A stretch of DNA of 64,000 bases from Tenacibaculum sp. MAR_2010_89 (GTDB lineage: Bacteria; Bacteroidota; Bacteroidia; Flavobacteriales; Flavobacteriaceae). Numbering within the stretch: the first letter of the stretch is position 1; each line of letters begins with the position of its first letter. The stretch lies in the NCBI RefSeq assembly GCF_900105985.1, contig NZ_FNUB01000005.1:558001-622000 (forward strand), in the 5' to 3' direction. The position numbers were made by a program, and so were the translations under genes. Below are positions 54,634 through 63,377 of this stretch, in pieces. The notes under the pieces are model-generated. The model made no database searches and had not been told where the DNA came from. It saw nothing but the letters and a program-made list of their open reading frames with translations.

Positions 54634-55887
54634 GTGTTTTTAAAAAAAGTAAAAGCGGGGGCGTTGCAATATGTTTTGGTTATTTCGGTACTCATTGCAA
54701 TTATTGTTTTTGCTTTTATTGCATTAATTTATTTACAGCGAAGAGTACAATTAAAAAATAGTTTTTATAAAGAGGCAATTGAAAATGTACAATTTGGATT
54801 TGATTTTATTAGTCAAAATGATGTTCCATATAATACACCCCAAGAGCATCAATTTTCTAATAATGAACTCGAAAAAACAACTTTATTAAAGGATCATTGG
54901 GGAGTTTTTAATAAAGTTATCGTTACTTCTACAGTTAAAAATGAAAACTTTCAAAAAATAGGGTTAATAGGAGGGAATAACATTAAAAGAGATGCCTTAT
55001 ATTTAAAAGATAATAATCAGCCATTAGTATTGGTTGGTGATACCAAGATTACAGGAAATGTAGCTTTGCCTGAACGAGGTGTAAAAGGAGGGAATATTTC
55101 AGGAACTTCTTACTATGGAAATCAATTAATTTTTGGAAACCAAAAGTTAAGTTCTGCTGCACTATTAACTATTGATAACCTTGAATATATAAAAGGATTG
55201 ATTCAAAAAAGGTATTTGAATGAAAAAGTAGTTTCATTTGAATTAGAAGAGGGATTAAAAAAAAGACAATTGTTTTCGCAGCCGACGGCTGTTTTTCAAG
55301 CATCTGAAAGTATTTATTTGAGAAATGTGCAATTACAAGGAAATATTATAATTCATTCTAACAAATCTATTGTAGTAGATGCTACTTCACTTTTGGAAGA
55401 TGTTATTTTAATAGCTCCCGTTGTTAAAATTAAGAGTAATGTAATAGGTAGTTTTCAAGTATTGGCTACAAAAAAAATAGAAGTAGCTAGAGGTTGTAAA
55501 TTGAAATATCCTTCGGCGTTGGTATTATTTTCAAATGAAAAATTAGAAATTAATCCACCAGAAGAGAATTCGATAGCTATTAATGAAAATTGTGATATTA
55601 AAGGAGTTGTTCTTTTTCATCAAGAAAAAGGATCAAATTATAAATCTCAATTAGTTATATCTAAAAATACAACCATAACAGGAGAAGTGTATTGTAATCA
55701 AAACTTAGAACTATTAGGAAGTGTTTATGGTTCCGTATACGCTAGTAGCTTTGTCACAAAACACTTTGGAAGTGTGTATATTAATACTGTTTTTAATGGC
55801 GTTATTAATGTTAATAAATTGTCTGAGCAATATTGTGGACTACAAATAGGGAATTCAACTCAAAAAGTAGCAAAGTGGTTATATTGA
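54634..55887 (+). CDS. GspK-like minor pseudopilin with beta-helix domain
   Basis: Starts at GTG 54634. Residues 1-35 are a class III-like leader and helix: KVKA then GALQYVLVISVLIAIIVFAF, so cleavage after Ala leaves no Glu at position 5, the mark of GspK-type tip subunits. The rest (about 120-400) repeats short hydrophobic turns (KITGNVALPERG, GNIIIHSNKSIVV, VVKIKSNVIGSFQV, TTITGEVYCNQNLELLG), resembling bactofilin-like or right-handed beta-helix folds rather than the usual GspK head. It may cap the filament or bind substrate. Its stop overlaps the next start (TTGA). Confidence 0.7.
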   Translation: MFLKKVKAGALQYVLVISVLIAIIVFAFIALIYLQRRVQLKNSFYKEAIENVQFGFDFISQNDVPYNTPQEHQFSNNELEKTTLLKDHWGVFNKVIVTSTVKNENFQKIGLIGGNNIKRDALYLKDNNQPLVLVGDTKITGNVALPERGVKGGNISGTSYYGNQLIFGNQKLSSAALLTIDNLEYIKGLIQKRYLNEKVVSFELEEGLKKRQLFSQPTAVFQASESIYLRNVQLQGNIIIHSNKSIVVDATSLLEDVILIAPVVKIKSNVIGSFQVLATKKIEVARGCKLKYPSALVLFSNEKLEINPPEENSIAINENCDIKGVVLFHQEKGSNYKSQLVISKNTTITGEVYCNQNLELLGSVYGSVYASSFVTKHFGSVYINTVFNGVINVNKLSEQYCGLQIGNSTQKVAKWLY

Positions 55888-56231
55888 AATCGTTTTTCAG
55901 CCGAAAATTAAAAGCGTCCTCTTTAACAGAGGTAATGGTAGCAACAGTACTTATTGTAGTGGTTTTTGGTATTGCCATTGCTACATTAAATAACATAATG
56001 CAGAGCACTGTTAGTAAGAATACACAGGCTGTTGAAGCTGAGTTAACGGAGTTGCGATATTTATATAAAAATAATAAAATACGACTCCCATATGCTGATG
56101 AAATTGATGATTGGAAAATTTCTATTCTAAAGGTAAAAGAAGGTGTGTATTCGGTAGTTCATTTTGAAGCTGTAAATATCTTACATAAAAAACAATTGAT
56201 AAAAAAAGAAATATTCATTGAAAATCACTAA
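55884..56231 (+). CDS. minor pseudopilin
   Basis: Starts at TTG 55884, overlapping the previous stop (TTGA); the frame is open further upstream but inside the preceding gene. The 115-residue protein has the prepilin leader LKSFFSRKLKA followed by SSLTEVMVATVLIVVVFG, with Glu at position 5 after cleavage at Ala. The remaining 80 residues are a short globular domain, alpha/beta, with no Cys. It is comparable to GspI/GspJ-type minor subunits. The downstream pilin gene starts 14 bases inside its 3' end. Confidence 0.82.
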   Translation: MKSFFSRKLKASSLTEVMVATVLIVVVFGIAIATLNNIMQSTVSKNTQAVEAELTELRYLYKNNKIRLPYADEIDDWKISILKVKEGVYSVVHFEAVNILHKKQLIKKEIFIENH

Positions 56232-56682
56232 AAAAATAAAAGCTTTTACATTGAGTGAGTTACTAGTTGTTTTAGTAATTTCTAGTATTGTAGTTTCATT
56301 AGCTATTCTTATATTGTTAATGGTTCAAAAACAAATTAAAAGCATTCAATCTAATTTAGATAAAAAACAAGAGATTCAGTTTTTAGAAAGAGCGCTATGG
56401 CAAGATTTTAATACCTATGCAGTTTCATATCAAAAAGAAAAGGATATATTATTTTTAACCAATTCTATTGATTCAGTAATTTATGTGTTTAATGAAGGTT
56501 ATGTAATACGTGAAAAAGATACTATGTCCATTGAACTCATAGATAAAAAAATATTTTTAGATGGTAATCTTGTTACTTCTGGCGTTATTGATGGGCTTCA
56601 GATTGAAACTTCTGCTAAATTCGGATCTAAAAAAATGTTTATATATAAAAGTAAAAGTGCAATGCACTATTTAAATGACTAA
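56218..56682 (+). CDS. minor pseudopilin (GspJ/GspH-like)
   Basis: Starts at TTG 56218 within the end of the preceding gene, in another frame. The 154-residue protein has leader LKITKKIKA, then FTLSELLVVLVISSIVV with Glu5, and again Ala instead of Gly at -1. A coiled region (QKQIKSIQSNLDKKQEIQFLER) precedes a beta-rich domain (about 60-154). GspJ- or GspH-type minor subunits have this length. Its stop overlaps the gspF start codon (TAATG). The gene is in an overlapping chain, so expression of the minor pilins and GspF is coupled. Confidence 0.85.
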   Translation: MKITKKIKAFTLSELLVVLVISSIVVSLAILILLMVQKQIKSIQSNLDKKQEIQFLERALWQDFNTYAVSYQKEKDILFLTNSIDSVIYVFNEGYVIREKDTMSIELIDKKIFLDGNLVTSGVIDGLQIETSAKFGSKKMFIYKSKSAMHYLND

Positions 56683-57815
56683 TGGCTTTTAAATTAGAAA
56701 ACACACAAAAATCTAAACAAAAGAAGGATACTTCTTTTGATATTAATGCACTTCTAAAAAAAGAAATTAACTTTTTCGGCGGCTCTTTTTCTAATAAAAA
56801 GAAAGAAGCTTTTTATATAGAGTTGTCAGTTTTGTTAAATGCTGGTCTAGAGCTAAAAGATGCTCTTGAATTAATAGGAGCTGAACAAAAAAAAGAAGCA
56901 GATAAAGAGTTGTTTAAAACAATTGTTGATGAGTTAATTTCTGGAAAAAATTTATCAGAAGCAATACGGCTTGAAAAACAATTTACGGAATACGAGTATT
57001 ATTCATTGCAAATAGGTGAAAGAACAGGAACGCTTCAAAAAGTAACTGACGAGTTGGGTGCTTTTTTTAGAAGGAAAAACGAACAAAAACGAACAATATT
57101 AAATGCATTGTCTTATCCAATGGTTGTTTTATGTACTGCATTTTTAGCAGTAGGCTTCATGTTGCAATATGTAGTACCAATGTTTGCAGATATTTTTAAA
57201 CAAAACAAAGTAGAATTGCCTTGGATTACCAAACAAATAATTAGTTTTTCAAATGTTTTTTCATCGTATTATTGGGTAGTGATTTTAATGATTATAGCTT
57301 TTTTTGTTTTTATGAAGTTAGCTAAAAATAAAATTTGGTATCGTAAATGGAGTGCTGCCTTTTTGTTGAAAGTTCCTTTTGTAGGTGGTTTTTTACGTAA
57401 AGTACGAATAGCACAATTTACTCAAGCTATTACGTTATTAGTTGGTGCTAAAGTGCCATTGTTAAATGGTATTCAGCTAACTAAAAAAATGATAGATTTT
57501 TACCCTTTACAAATTGCTTTATCAAAAGTTGAAGAGGATATTTTACAAGGGAAAAGTTTGCATGAAAGTATAGGGAATCAGTCAATTTTTGATAAAAAAA
57601 TGAGTTCGTTAATTAAAGTGGCTGAAGAAACAAATCAGACAGAGACAATTTTTAACAGATTAACATATCAATATAATCAAGAAATAGAGTATCAATCTAA
57701 AACAATAAGTGCGGTAATTGAACCTCTAATTATTTTATTTTTAGGTGGAGTTGTAGCTGTAATATTAATAGCTATGTATTTACCAATGTTTAAGCTAAGT
57801 ACTGTTATTGGTTAG
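56682..57815 (+). CDS. gspF: GspF/PilC-type inner-membrane platform protein
   Basis: A 377-residue polytopic protein with two T2SSF domains (about residues 45-170 and 245-370), each with the family marks ELSVLLNAGLELKDALELIG and ITLLVGAKVPLLNGIQLTKK. Three helices lie near residues 145-170, 197-215 and 345-370. It sits under the ATPase and guides pilin addition. It is the last gene of the plus-strand operon; its TAG overlaps the stop of the convergent gspM-like gene at 57812-57815, without a terminator between. Confidence 0.93.
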   Translation: MAFKLENTQKSKQKKDTSFDINALLKKEINFFGGSFSNKKKEAFYIELSVLLNAGLELKDALELIGAEQKKEADKELFKTIVDELISGKNLSEAIRLEKQFTEYEYYSLQIGERTGTLQKVTDELGAFFRRKNEQKRTILNALSYPMVVLCTAFLAVGFMLQYVVPMFADIFKQNKVELPWITKQIISFSNVFSSYYWVVILMIIAFFVFMKLAKNKIWYRKWSAAFLLKVPFVGGFLRKVRIAQFTQAITLLVGAKVPLLNGIQLTKKMIDFYPLQIALSKVEEDILQGKSLHESIGNQSIFDKKMSSLIKVAEETNQTETIFNRLTYQYNQEIEYQSKTISAVIEPLIILFLGGVVAVILIAMYLPMFKLSTVIG

Positions 57816-58331
57816 TTGTTTTTGATTTTTTGTAGAAAAATAGTAGCAGTTAAATAAATGCGATTTTTACTGTAGTTCTTTTTCTTTTTAAAATGGATAG
57901 ATATTAATTCGCCTAATTGTTGTTGTTCTATATGATTTATTAATTTTAAAAGGGTGCTAAAATCTCCTTTTATTTCAAATGAAAAAGTAGTAATGGTAGT
58001 TTTTTTCTCAATAAATTCATGCGGTTCATCAAAAGCAAGTACTTCTATTTTTTTTTTCTTCAGAAAAAGAGGTGATTTTTTGAAGTAGCGTTTGTTGAAA
58101 TGAATTTTTTAGTGAAACATTTCTTGATTTTAAAATAGAATCTAAAAAATTGTTTTTTTGAGTTAAATAGATGGTTCTATTTGTTGCGTTGTTTAATAAT
58201 TGTTTTTCTTTTAAGAGGTTTGAATACTTGTTTTTAACCTCAAAAGTATTTTTAATTGTAAAATTATATACAACAAACAAGGTGATTAAAAAACCAACAA
58301 GTAAGCCTATGTTTTTTTGTTGGTTATTCAT
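57812..58331 (-). pseudogene. GspM/PilO-like protein gene with a frameshift in an A10 run
   Basis: The frame from 58331 codes for 100 residues: helix 9-25 (IGLLVGFLITLFVVYNF), coiled coil, then it leaves frame at A10 (T-run 58048-58057 on plus) and stops at 58029. With nine A residues the frame continues as IEVLAFDEPHEFIEKKTT through LISIHFKKKKNYSKNRIYL to a stop at 57812, giving about 172 residues. This is the length and pattern (helix, coiled coil, small ferredoxin-like domain) of GspM/PilO. So the gene is either mutated, translated by slippage at A10, or miscalled. It overlaps the gspL-like gene by 8 bases. Confidence 0.78.
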
Positions 58332-59517
58332 TGTTTATATGTATTAATAATTCAAATTCCATATTGTTTTTTTGTTTTCCGTAACTCATAATTGTTACTT
58401 TATCAACCCATTTTTTTGATTCTAACAATGAAATTAAATGAGTTGAATCTTCATTTTTTTTACTAACACCTTTTACTGTAATTTGATTTTTAGTAACAAG
58501 AATTGTTTTCCCTTTTTTTACGCGAGATTTTATTGGTTGATAATAAATATTTGTAAGTAAAATAGTATTTGGAATTAATTGAGCTATTTCATCTATATGT
58601 CTTGAAACTTTAGATTGAGAGACAGATTGTAAGTTTTTTACTACTTTTTCTTTTTGCGCTACTTTTTCTTGTAAGCTTATTAGTCTGTTTTTTGTTTGCT
58701 CATTTAATTGTACATCAATGGTCAGTTGATCTGCTTTGGTTGTGTAATGACTAAATACTAAAAAATTAATTAGAAGAATTGTAAATAAAAACCCAAACCC
58801 GAATTTCAAACCCAAGTCAAAAAGTTTTTTTTGTTGATATGTTTTTTTTAACTCCTCTGTTTTTTGAGTTAAACCTATTTGTTCTATGTTTTGGTCAAAA
58901 TAGTACGATAAAACACCTCCTAGCGGTAATAATTCATGATTAGATACTTCTAAATCATTAACGATGTAGGTCTGATCTTCTACAAACTCTTTTTCAATAA
59001 TTGTAATTTTATTGTTTTCTACTGTTATTTTAGCATTTGAAGTATTAAAATTATCATTCCCTATAAAAGGAAGAATATTTTGAAGTGCTAAATTTCCTAG
59101 TGAAAAATCAACAATAGAAATACCATTCTTTGAATAAAGATCAATTACATAGTCAATGTGTTCTTTTCTACAGATAGAAATGAATGATTCGGTATCGTTT
59201 GAGTATATTTCATAGTAAAAATCACTTATTACAATGTTTGGAAAAGCTACTTGAATAAGCTTCTTTTGACTATCATTAACAACTGTTATTTTTTTTGAAA
59301 GTACATGTTGATTATTAATGATTAAAAAAGCATGTTTGTTCGCTTTTACAAAAGAAATTACTTCATTTATACTATTATATTGATGCCTGTTTGTTACATT
59401 TAGCTCTTTTTTCTTTTTAGATAATTGAAGCCCCGTATAAAAATCTGTATTGTTTTTGTCTGTCGAATGCTCAATAGCACAAAAACTTGTTCCGTATAGT
59501 AACCATTTCTTTAACAT
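58324..59517 (-). CDS. GspL/PilN-like inner-membrane assembly protein
   Basis: A 397-residue protein. The cytoplasmic half (about 1-230) has GspL/PilM-like actin-type traits only weakly (GISIVDFSLGNLALQNILP). A single helix follows (about 240-262, FGFGFLFTILLINFLVFS), then a coiled coil and a periplasmic ferredoxin-like domain (about 305-397: HIDEIAQLIPNTILLTNIYY, KNQITVKGVSKK), the PilN pattern. It is therefore best read as a PilM-PilN fusion in the style of GspL. The start shares its A with the secretin stop; the GspM/PilO-like gene follows with an 8-base overlap. Confidence 0.82.
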   Translation of the reverse strand: MLKKWLLYGTSFCAIEHSTDKNNTDFYTGLQLSKKKKELNVTNRHQYNSINEVISFVKANKHAFLIINNQHVLSKKITVVNDSQKKLIQVAFPNIVISDFYYEIYSNDTESFISICRKEHIDYVIDLYSKNGISIVDFSLGNLALQNILPFIGNDNFNTSNAKITVENNKITIIEKEFVEDQTYIVNDLEVSNHELLPLGGVLSYYFDQNIEQIGLTQKTEELKKTYQQKKLFDLGLKFGFGFLFTILLINFLVFSHYTTKADQLTIDVQLNEQTKNRLISLQEKVAQKEKVVKNLQSVSQSKVSRHIDEIAQLIPNTILLTNIYYQPIKSRVKKGKTILVTKNQITVKGVSKKNEDSTHLISLLESKKWVDKVTIMSYGKQKNNMEFELLIHINNE

Positions 59518-61694
59518 TAACGAATGATAGTTGGTTTAATTAAAACAGATAATTTTGTTTTAGAGTTTGTTCTTGTTTTTTTACTAAATAACCATTTAAT
59601 AATAGGGACTCTTGCTAGAAAAGGGACTCCTGAACCTGAATCGTTTTTTATATTTTCTTCCAATCCGCCTAAAATAATAACATCTTGATCCTGAACTCTA
59701 ATAGTAGAAGTAAATTCTCTGGAATTCATTCCTGGAGGAGCATTTTTATCAATACGTTTACCATTAAAACTAGATTGTAAAACATTTACACTAAGTGTTA
59801 TTTGTTCATCTCCAGATACTATCGGTCTAATGTTTACCGATAAATCAGCATCTATGGGGATGTATTGGTTAGTTTGTATTGTTTGAGGGTTTTGAGAACC
59901 TATAACATCAGTTCTTTCATCTTTATAATATGAGCGCTCTCCATTTGATAACGATGCACTATGACCGTTTAAAGTTGATAATTTGGGGGTAGACCTTATT
60001 TTTACATCACCATTTGTTTCCATCATTTGAATTTTTGCAAAAAAGTTAGGGACTACCTTACCTACATTTAATGATCCAAAGCCATTAAATCCTCCAATGA
60101 TTTTGTTTATAGTAGTAGCTCCCAAATTTATATTTGCAGAAGGGAAAATACTTCCATTATCTTTAGTTGGTTTGTCTCCTATACCTAAATCTAAACCTGT
60201 GCTAACTGATGCCGACTTAGTAACTTCTAATATCATTACTTCAATTAAAACAACAGGTATCGGTTTATCTATCTTACTTACAAATTCTTTGAATTTTTCT
60301 ACTTCTTGCGTGTCACCGCTTACAATAAAAGCATTTTGTTCTATATCGGTTATTATTTCAAGTTTACCCATGATATCTTTCGGTATAATACTTTTTAAAG
60401 CTTCCGCTTTAGAATTATAATTTCCAAAAGATTGGTTTTGGTTGCGAATATTTTGTTGTCTACTATTATAGTTGTTATTTCTTTGGTTGTTTAAATTGTT
60501 TCTATTTCCGTTAGAATATGATTGTTGAGAACTATTAAAATTGTTAGAGTTATTAGTGAGTGAATTTCTATTACCATTAAAGTTTTGAACTCTATTACGT
60601 GCTCTATTTTGTAACGGTTGATTCATTATTTCAATAGAACGATGCATCAATGGAATGACAACAGAACTTCTAATTAGTTTTTTTTCTTTTTGTCCAAAAT
60701 AGTATATACTTTTTTTCTTTTTGTATGTAAATTTAGTATCCTCTAAAATTTTAGATAACAATTCATCGTAAGTAATTCTTGATGCTTTTACTGAAGCTTT
60801 ACCAATGTTATTTAAAGGAGCATTAGTGAAAATGTTAATCTTTAAAGCATTTCCTATGTCGTTAATAACAGTTTCAATTTTAGCATTTTCAAAATCTACA
60901 TCCAGTAGTAGGTGCTCAGTGTCAATTATTTTAAAAAACAAATTAGAATTTTGATAACGAGTTGGTCTTATAGTTTGACCATTATTAATTGAATTTCGAT
61001 TATTAGAGTTTTGTTGAAAGCTTGCGGCGTTTTCAAATAAGTAATAATTATCTTTTGTTTTTGTTACTATTAAGTTGTTTGAAAATGCTAGTTTATCCAT
61101 AGCACTCTCAAAAGACTTGTTTTTTATGTATCCAGAAATTGTTTTTCTACCTATATCTGGTGAAAAAACAAGGTTTTTCCCTGATATGTTGGTGATTTTT
61201 TTAAATGCAACTGCAATAGAGTCATTTTGTAAGTCAATAGTAAATAAATCAGAAGTAACATCATATTCAACAGGTATATTCTTCGGAATGTATCCTGGTT
61301 TTTTTTCTTTTTCTGGAACGTATTTTTTTAATGAAATAATATTACCAGTAACAATGAAAGTAAGTTTAAATTCTTTACATAAATAAAGTAAGATGTCTTT
61401 AATTTGAGCGTTAGAGAAATTGTGTGTTAAGTTTGTATTTTGCAACTCGTCAGATACACTTAAATTAACTTTTCTAGCTTTTCCAATAGCTCTAATAAAA
61501 ACGGGAAGGTTTTGACCACTTACATTAAAATCTACTGTTTTTGTAAGTCCAGGTATAGTTGTTAGTAGGTTGTTTAATTTTTGTTCTAATTTAAGAATTC
61601 TTTCTTTTTCTTTGTTAATATTCTCTTGAGTAAACCCATTAAGTGTTCCTAGAAGTAATATTAATATGAATTTAATTGTATGTTTTTTTAGCAT
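59517..61694 (-). CDS. gspD: GspD/PilQ-type secretin
   Basis: A 725-residue outer-membrane channel. Signal peptide 1-22 (FILILLLGTLNGFTQ). N0/STN domain about 55-125 (LPVFIRAIGKARKVNLSVSD), a second similar domain about 155-225, an N1-like part about 255-330, then an unusual Asn/Gln/Arg-rich linker (about 365-425), another N-domain (KLEIITDIEQNAFIVSGD) and the secretin core (about 475-725) with IEVMILEVTKSASVSTGLDL, VRSTPKLSTLNGHSASLSNG-type block and VIILGGLEENIKNDSGSGVP. The C-terminus SVLIKPTIIR lacks an S-domain, so the two lipoproteins downstream might include a pilotin-like helper only by another contact. Confidence 0.94.
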   Translation of the reverse strand: MLKKHTIKFILILLLGTLNGFTQENINKEKERILKLEQKLNNLLTTIPGLTKTVDFNVSGQNLPVFIRAIGKARKVNLSVSDELQNTNLTHNFSNAQIKDILLYLCKEFKLTFIVTGNIISLKKYVPEKEKKPGYIPKNIPVEYDVTSDLFTIDLQNDSIAVAFKKITNISGKNLVFSPDIGRKTISGYIKNKSFESAMDKLAFSNNLIVTKTKDNYYLFENAASFQQNSNNRNSINNGQTIRPTRYQNSNLFFKIIDTEHLLLDVDFENAKIETVINDIGNALKINIFTNAPLNNIGKASVKASRITYDELLSKILEDTKFTYKKKKSIYYFGQKEKKLIRSSVVIPLMHRSIEIMNQPLQNRARNRVQNFNGNRNSLTNNSNNFNSSQQSYSNGNRNNLNNQRNNNYNSRQQNIRNQNQSFGNYNSKAEALKSIIPKDIMGKLEIITDIEQNAFIVSGDTQEVEKFKEFVSKIDKPIPVVLIEVMILEVTKSASVSTGLDLGIGDKPTKDNGSIFPSANINLGATTINKIIGGFNGFGSLNVGKVVPNFFAKIQMMETNGDVKIRSTPKLSTLNGHSASLSNGERSYYKDERTDVIGSQNPQTIQTNQYIPIDADLSVNIRPIVSGDEQITLSVNVLQSSFNGKRIDKNAPPGMNSREFTSTIRVQDQDVIILGGLEENIKNDSGSGVPFLARVPIIKWLFSKKTRTNSKTKLSVLIKPTIIR

Positions 61695-61699
61695 TTTTT

Positions 61700-62053
61700 T
61701 TATTTTATAGTAAAAGCATTTGTTGAATAACTAGTTTCATATTCTGTATTCATAGCTTTTACTCTCCATTCATATTGTGAACTTGTTAAATCTTTATTTA
61801 TAGATTTATTGTTAATTATGGTATCCAACAAAATTTTCGTTGCGTTTTTAAAGGTCGGTGTTGCAATTTGGATATTATAGTTATCTGCATCTTCAATAGT
61901 TTGCCAATTAAAACTAATTAATCCTGCGTCTAATTGGGCACCATTGCTAGGAGCAAGTAATATGATCCTTTCATTTGAAATATTTTTAATAAAAATAGCT
62001 TCACAAGAATTTAATAGAAAACAGATACTTACAATGATTGTTAACTTTTTCAT
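61700..62053 (-). CDS. small lipoprotein with fibronectin type III-like domain
   Basis: A 117-residue protein with lipobox LLNSC (Cys17). The rest resembles a single Fn3-like or Bacteroidota surface beta-sandwich domain: LLAPSNGAQLDAGLISFNWQ, then ADNYNIQIATPTF and YEWRVKAMNTEYETSYST, the W-x(n)-Y-x-W-R-V pattern of such domains. Five bases separate it from the secretin gene, so it may help secretin placement or display at the outer membrane. It is not similar to known pilotins. Confidence 0.72.
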   Translation of the reverse strand: MKKLTIIVSICFLLNSCEAIFIKNISNERIILLAPSNGAQLDAGLISFNWQTIEDADNYNIQIATPTFKNATKILLDTIINNKSINKDLTSSQYEWRVKAMNTEYETSYSTNAFTIK

Positions 62054-62057
62054 TTTT

Positions 62058-62786
62058 TTAAAATTTAAAACTATTTTCAGTTAATTTATCTTCAAGTTCT
62101 TGAGCGTTTCTTTTAGTTGTATTGCTGCAATTTTGACCCTCATTAACAATAGTGGCTATTTTAATTTTTCTTCTTTTAGTAGTTTTCCAACAGAATGAAG
62201 ATAATTGATATCCAAAAATTACCTCTTTAGAAAGGTCTAATTCTCCAATCTTTTTTTCGTTTTTAAATAGAAGTAGTCTTTGTTTTTTATATTTATCTGT
62301 TTGTAAATAAATAGCGTCACTTTGTTTAAGTTGATTTAAAAAAGGTGCTCCCGAGGTGAGTTTTATTCCAGTAATTATCGTAGCCTCAGGTGATTTTTTT
62401 AAGTAATTAAAAATAGATAAGTTATTCTCATTTATTGAAGAAACAATAGAAACCTTATCAGTAACACTGATGCTAGTATAAAATGGTTTGTTTGGAATGC
62501 TATCGTTAAAAATTATTTTTTGGGTTTGATCTTTTCCGCTAATAGCTTTTTTGTATTCTTTGTAAGTATCTTTTTTGAATTGATGCGTTGAGTAAGAAAC
62601 CTTAATTTTTTGATCGTATCTAGGAACTCCAAAAGTTTGAAAAACAGTTTTTCGAAGAGATTTTTGTTTTTCTCCAATAACACCTAACTCAACGGGTGTT
62701 TTTGTAGTGTAAAAATTGTTTTTCTGAGGAAGGACCCCACAGGAAACACACATTATTAATGTGATTATAGCAATTATTTTTTTCAT
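62058..62786 (-). CDS. lipoprotein of unknown function in the secretion locus
   Basis: A 242-residue protein with lipobox CVSC (Cys16) and a Pro-Asn linker. No family is recognised. The mature part has VFQTFGVPRYDQKIKVSYST, a hydrophobic strand EATIITGIKLTSGAPFLNQL and a basic segment CWKTTKRRKIKIATIV; two Cys (in FCWKT and QNCSN) may pair. It is the first gene of the minus-strand secretin operon, 4 bases before the Fn3-like lipoprotein. Position suggests a part of, or a regulator of, the secretion channel. Confidence 0.65.
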   Translation of the reverse strand: MKKIIAIITLIMCVSCGVLPQKNNFYTTKTPVELGVIGEKQKSLRKTVFQTFGVPRYDQKIKVSYSTHQFKKDTYKEYKKAISGKDQTQKIIFNDSIPNKPFYTSISVTDKVSIVSSINENNLSIFNYLKKSPEATIITGIKLTSGAPFLNQLKQSDAIYLQTDKYKKQRLLLFKNEKKIGELDLSKEVIFGYQLSSFCWKTTKRRKIKIATIVNEGQNCSNTTKRNAQELEDKLTENSFKF

Positions 62787-62874
62787 TTTATTTGTTTAAG
62801 CCGTAATTTAACAACAAATTGTCGCGCAAAAATACTAAATATTTTTACTTTTGACATTTATATATATTTTTACT
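62787..62874. promoter_or_regulatory. divergent promoter region of the secretin and pilin genes
   Basis: TACTTTTG (62846-62853) is an exact plus-strand -7 box, with TTG at 62819-62821 about 24 bases upstream (slightly long spacing), and the pilin ATG is 21 bases beyond. The 88-base gap must also hold the minus-strand secretin operon promoter. Confidence 0.55.
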
Positions 62875-63294
62875 ATGAAATTGAAGAAGAATATTTTATC
62901 TAAAAAAGTAGAAGCTTTTAATTTACAAGAGCTGTTAGTGGTTCTTGTTATTATTGGAATTCTTATTTTGATAGCACTCCCTAATTTAATGCCAATGATT
63001 TCTAAAGCAAAAAGTATTGAGGCTCAGAATCAATTAAAACATTTGGGGTCTATGCAACGAACACATTTTTATATGCATTCTAAATATTCAAATGATTTTA
63101 ATGCTATTGATTTTGTTGTTCCTTTAACTAATAAAAATGGAGGTAAAGCAAAATATTCATATGAAATTATAGAAGCTACCACGAATACTTTTAAAGCGCG
63201 TGCTACTGCTATAGTGGATTTTGATGGGGATGGTGTTTTTAATGTTTGGGAAATAGACCAAGAACAAAATTTGAAAGAAATAATTAAAGATTAA
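62875..63294 (+). CDS. GspG/PilA-type major pseudopilin
   Basis: Start ATG 62875; the longer frame overlaps the -7 box. The 139-residue protein has a basic leader ending KKVEA, then FNLQELLVVLVIIGILILIA with Glu5 and the LPNLMPMISKAKSIEAQNQL helix. So cleavage is after Ala14. The C-terminal domain includes VDFDGDGVFNVWEIDQE, an acidic loop like the calcium site of GspG. It is divergent from the secretin operon, as expected for a highly expressed pilin with its own promoter and terminator. Confidence 0.9.
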   Translation: MKLKKNILSKKVEAFNLQELLVVLVIIGILILIALPNLMPMISKAKSIEAQNQLKHLGSMQRTHFYMHSKYSNDFNAIDFVVPLTNKNGGKAKYSYEIIEATTNTFKARATAIVDFDGDGVFNVWEIDQEQNLKEIIKD

Positions 63295-63326
63295 ACGAAA
63301 TAATAAGTAGTTTAATTGTTAATAAT

Positions 63327-63360
63327 AAAACCTCCAAAAAAGATATTTTTTGGAGGTTTT
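63327..63360. terminator. bidirectional terminator between pilin and PAS genes
   Basis: AAAACCTCCAAAAAA (63327-63341) and TTTTTTGGAGGTTTT (63346-63360) form a perfect 15-bp stem with loop GATA. Confidence 0.93.
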
Positions 63361-63377
63361 ATCATGTTAATCTCTTT

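Noticed and set aside
60097..60420. Plus-strand frame within the secretin gene
   Set aside because: Antisense shadow of a strongly supported secretin core; no promoter or motif.
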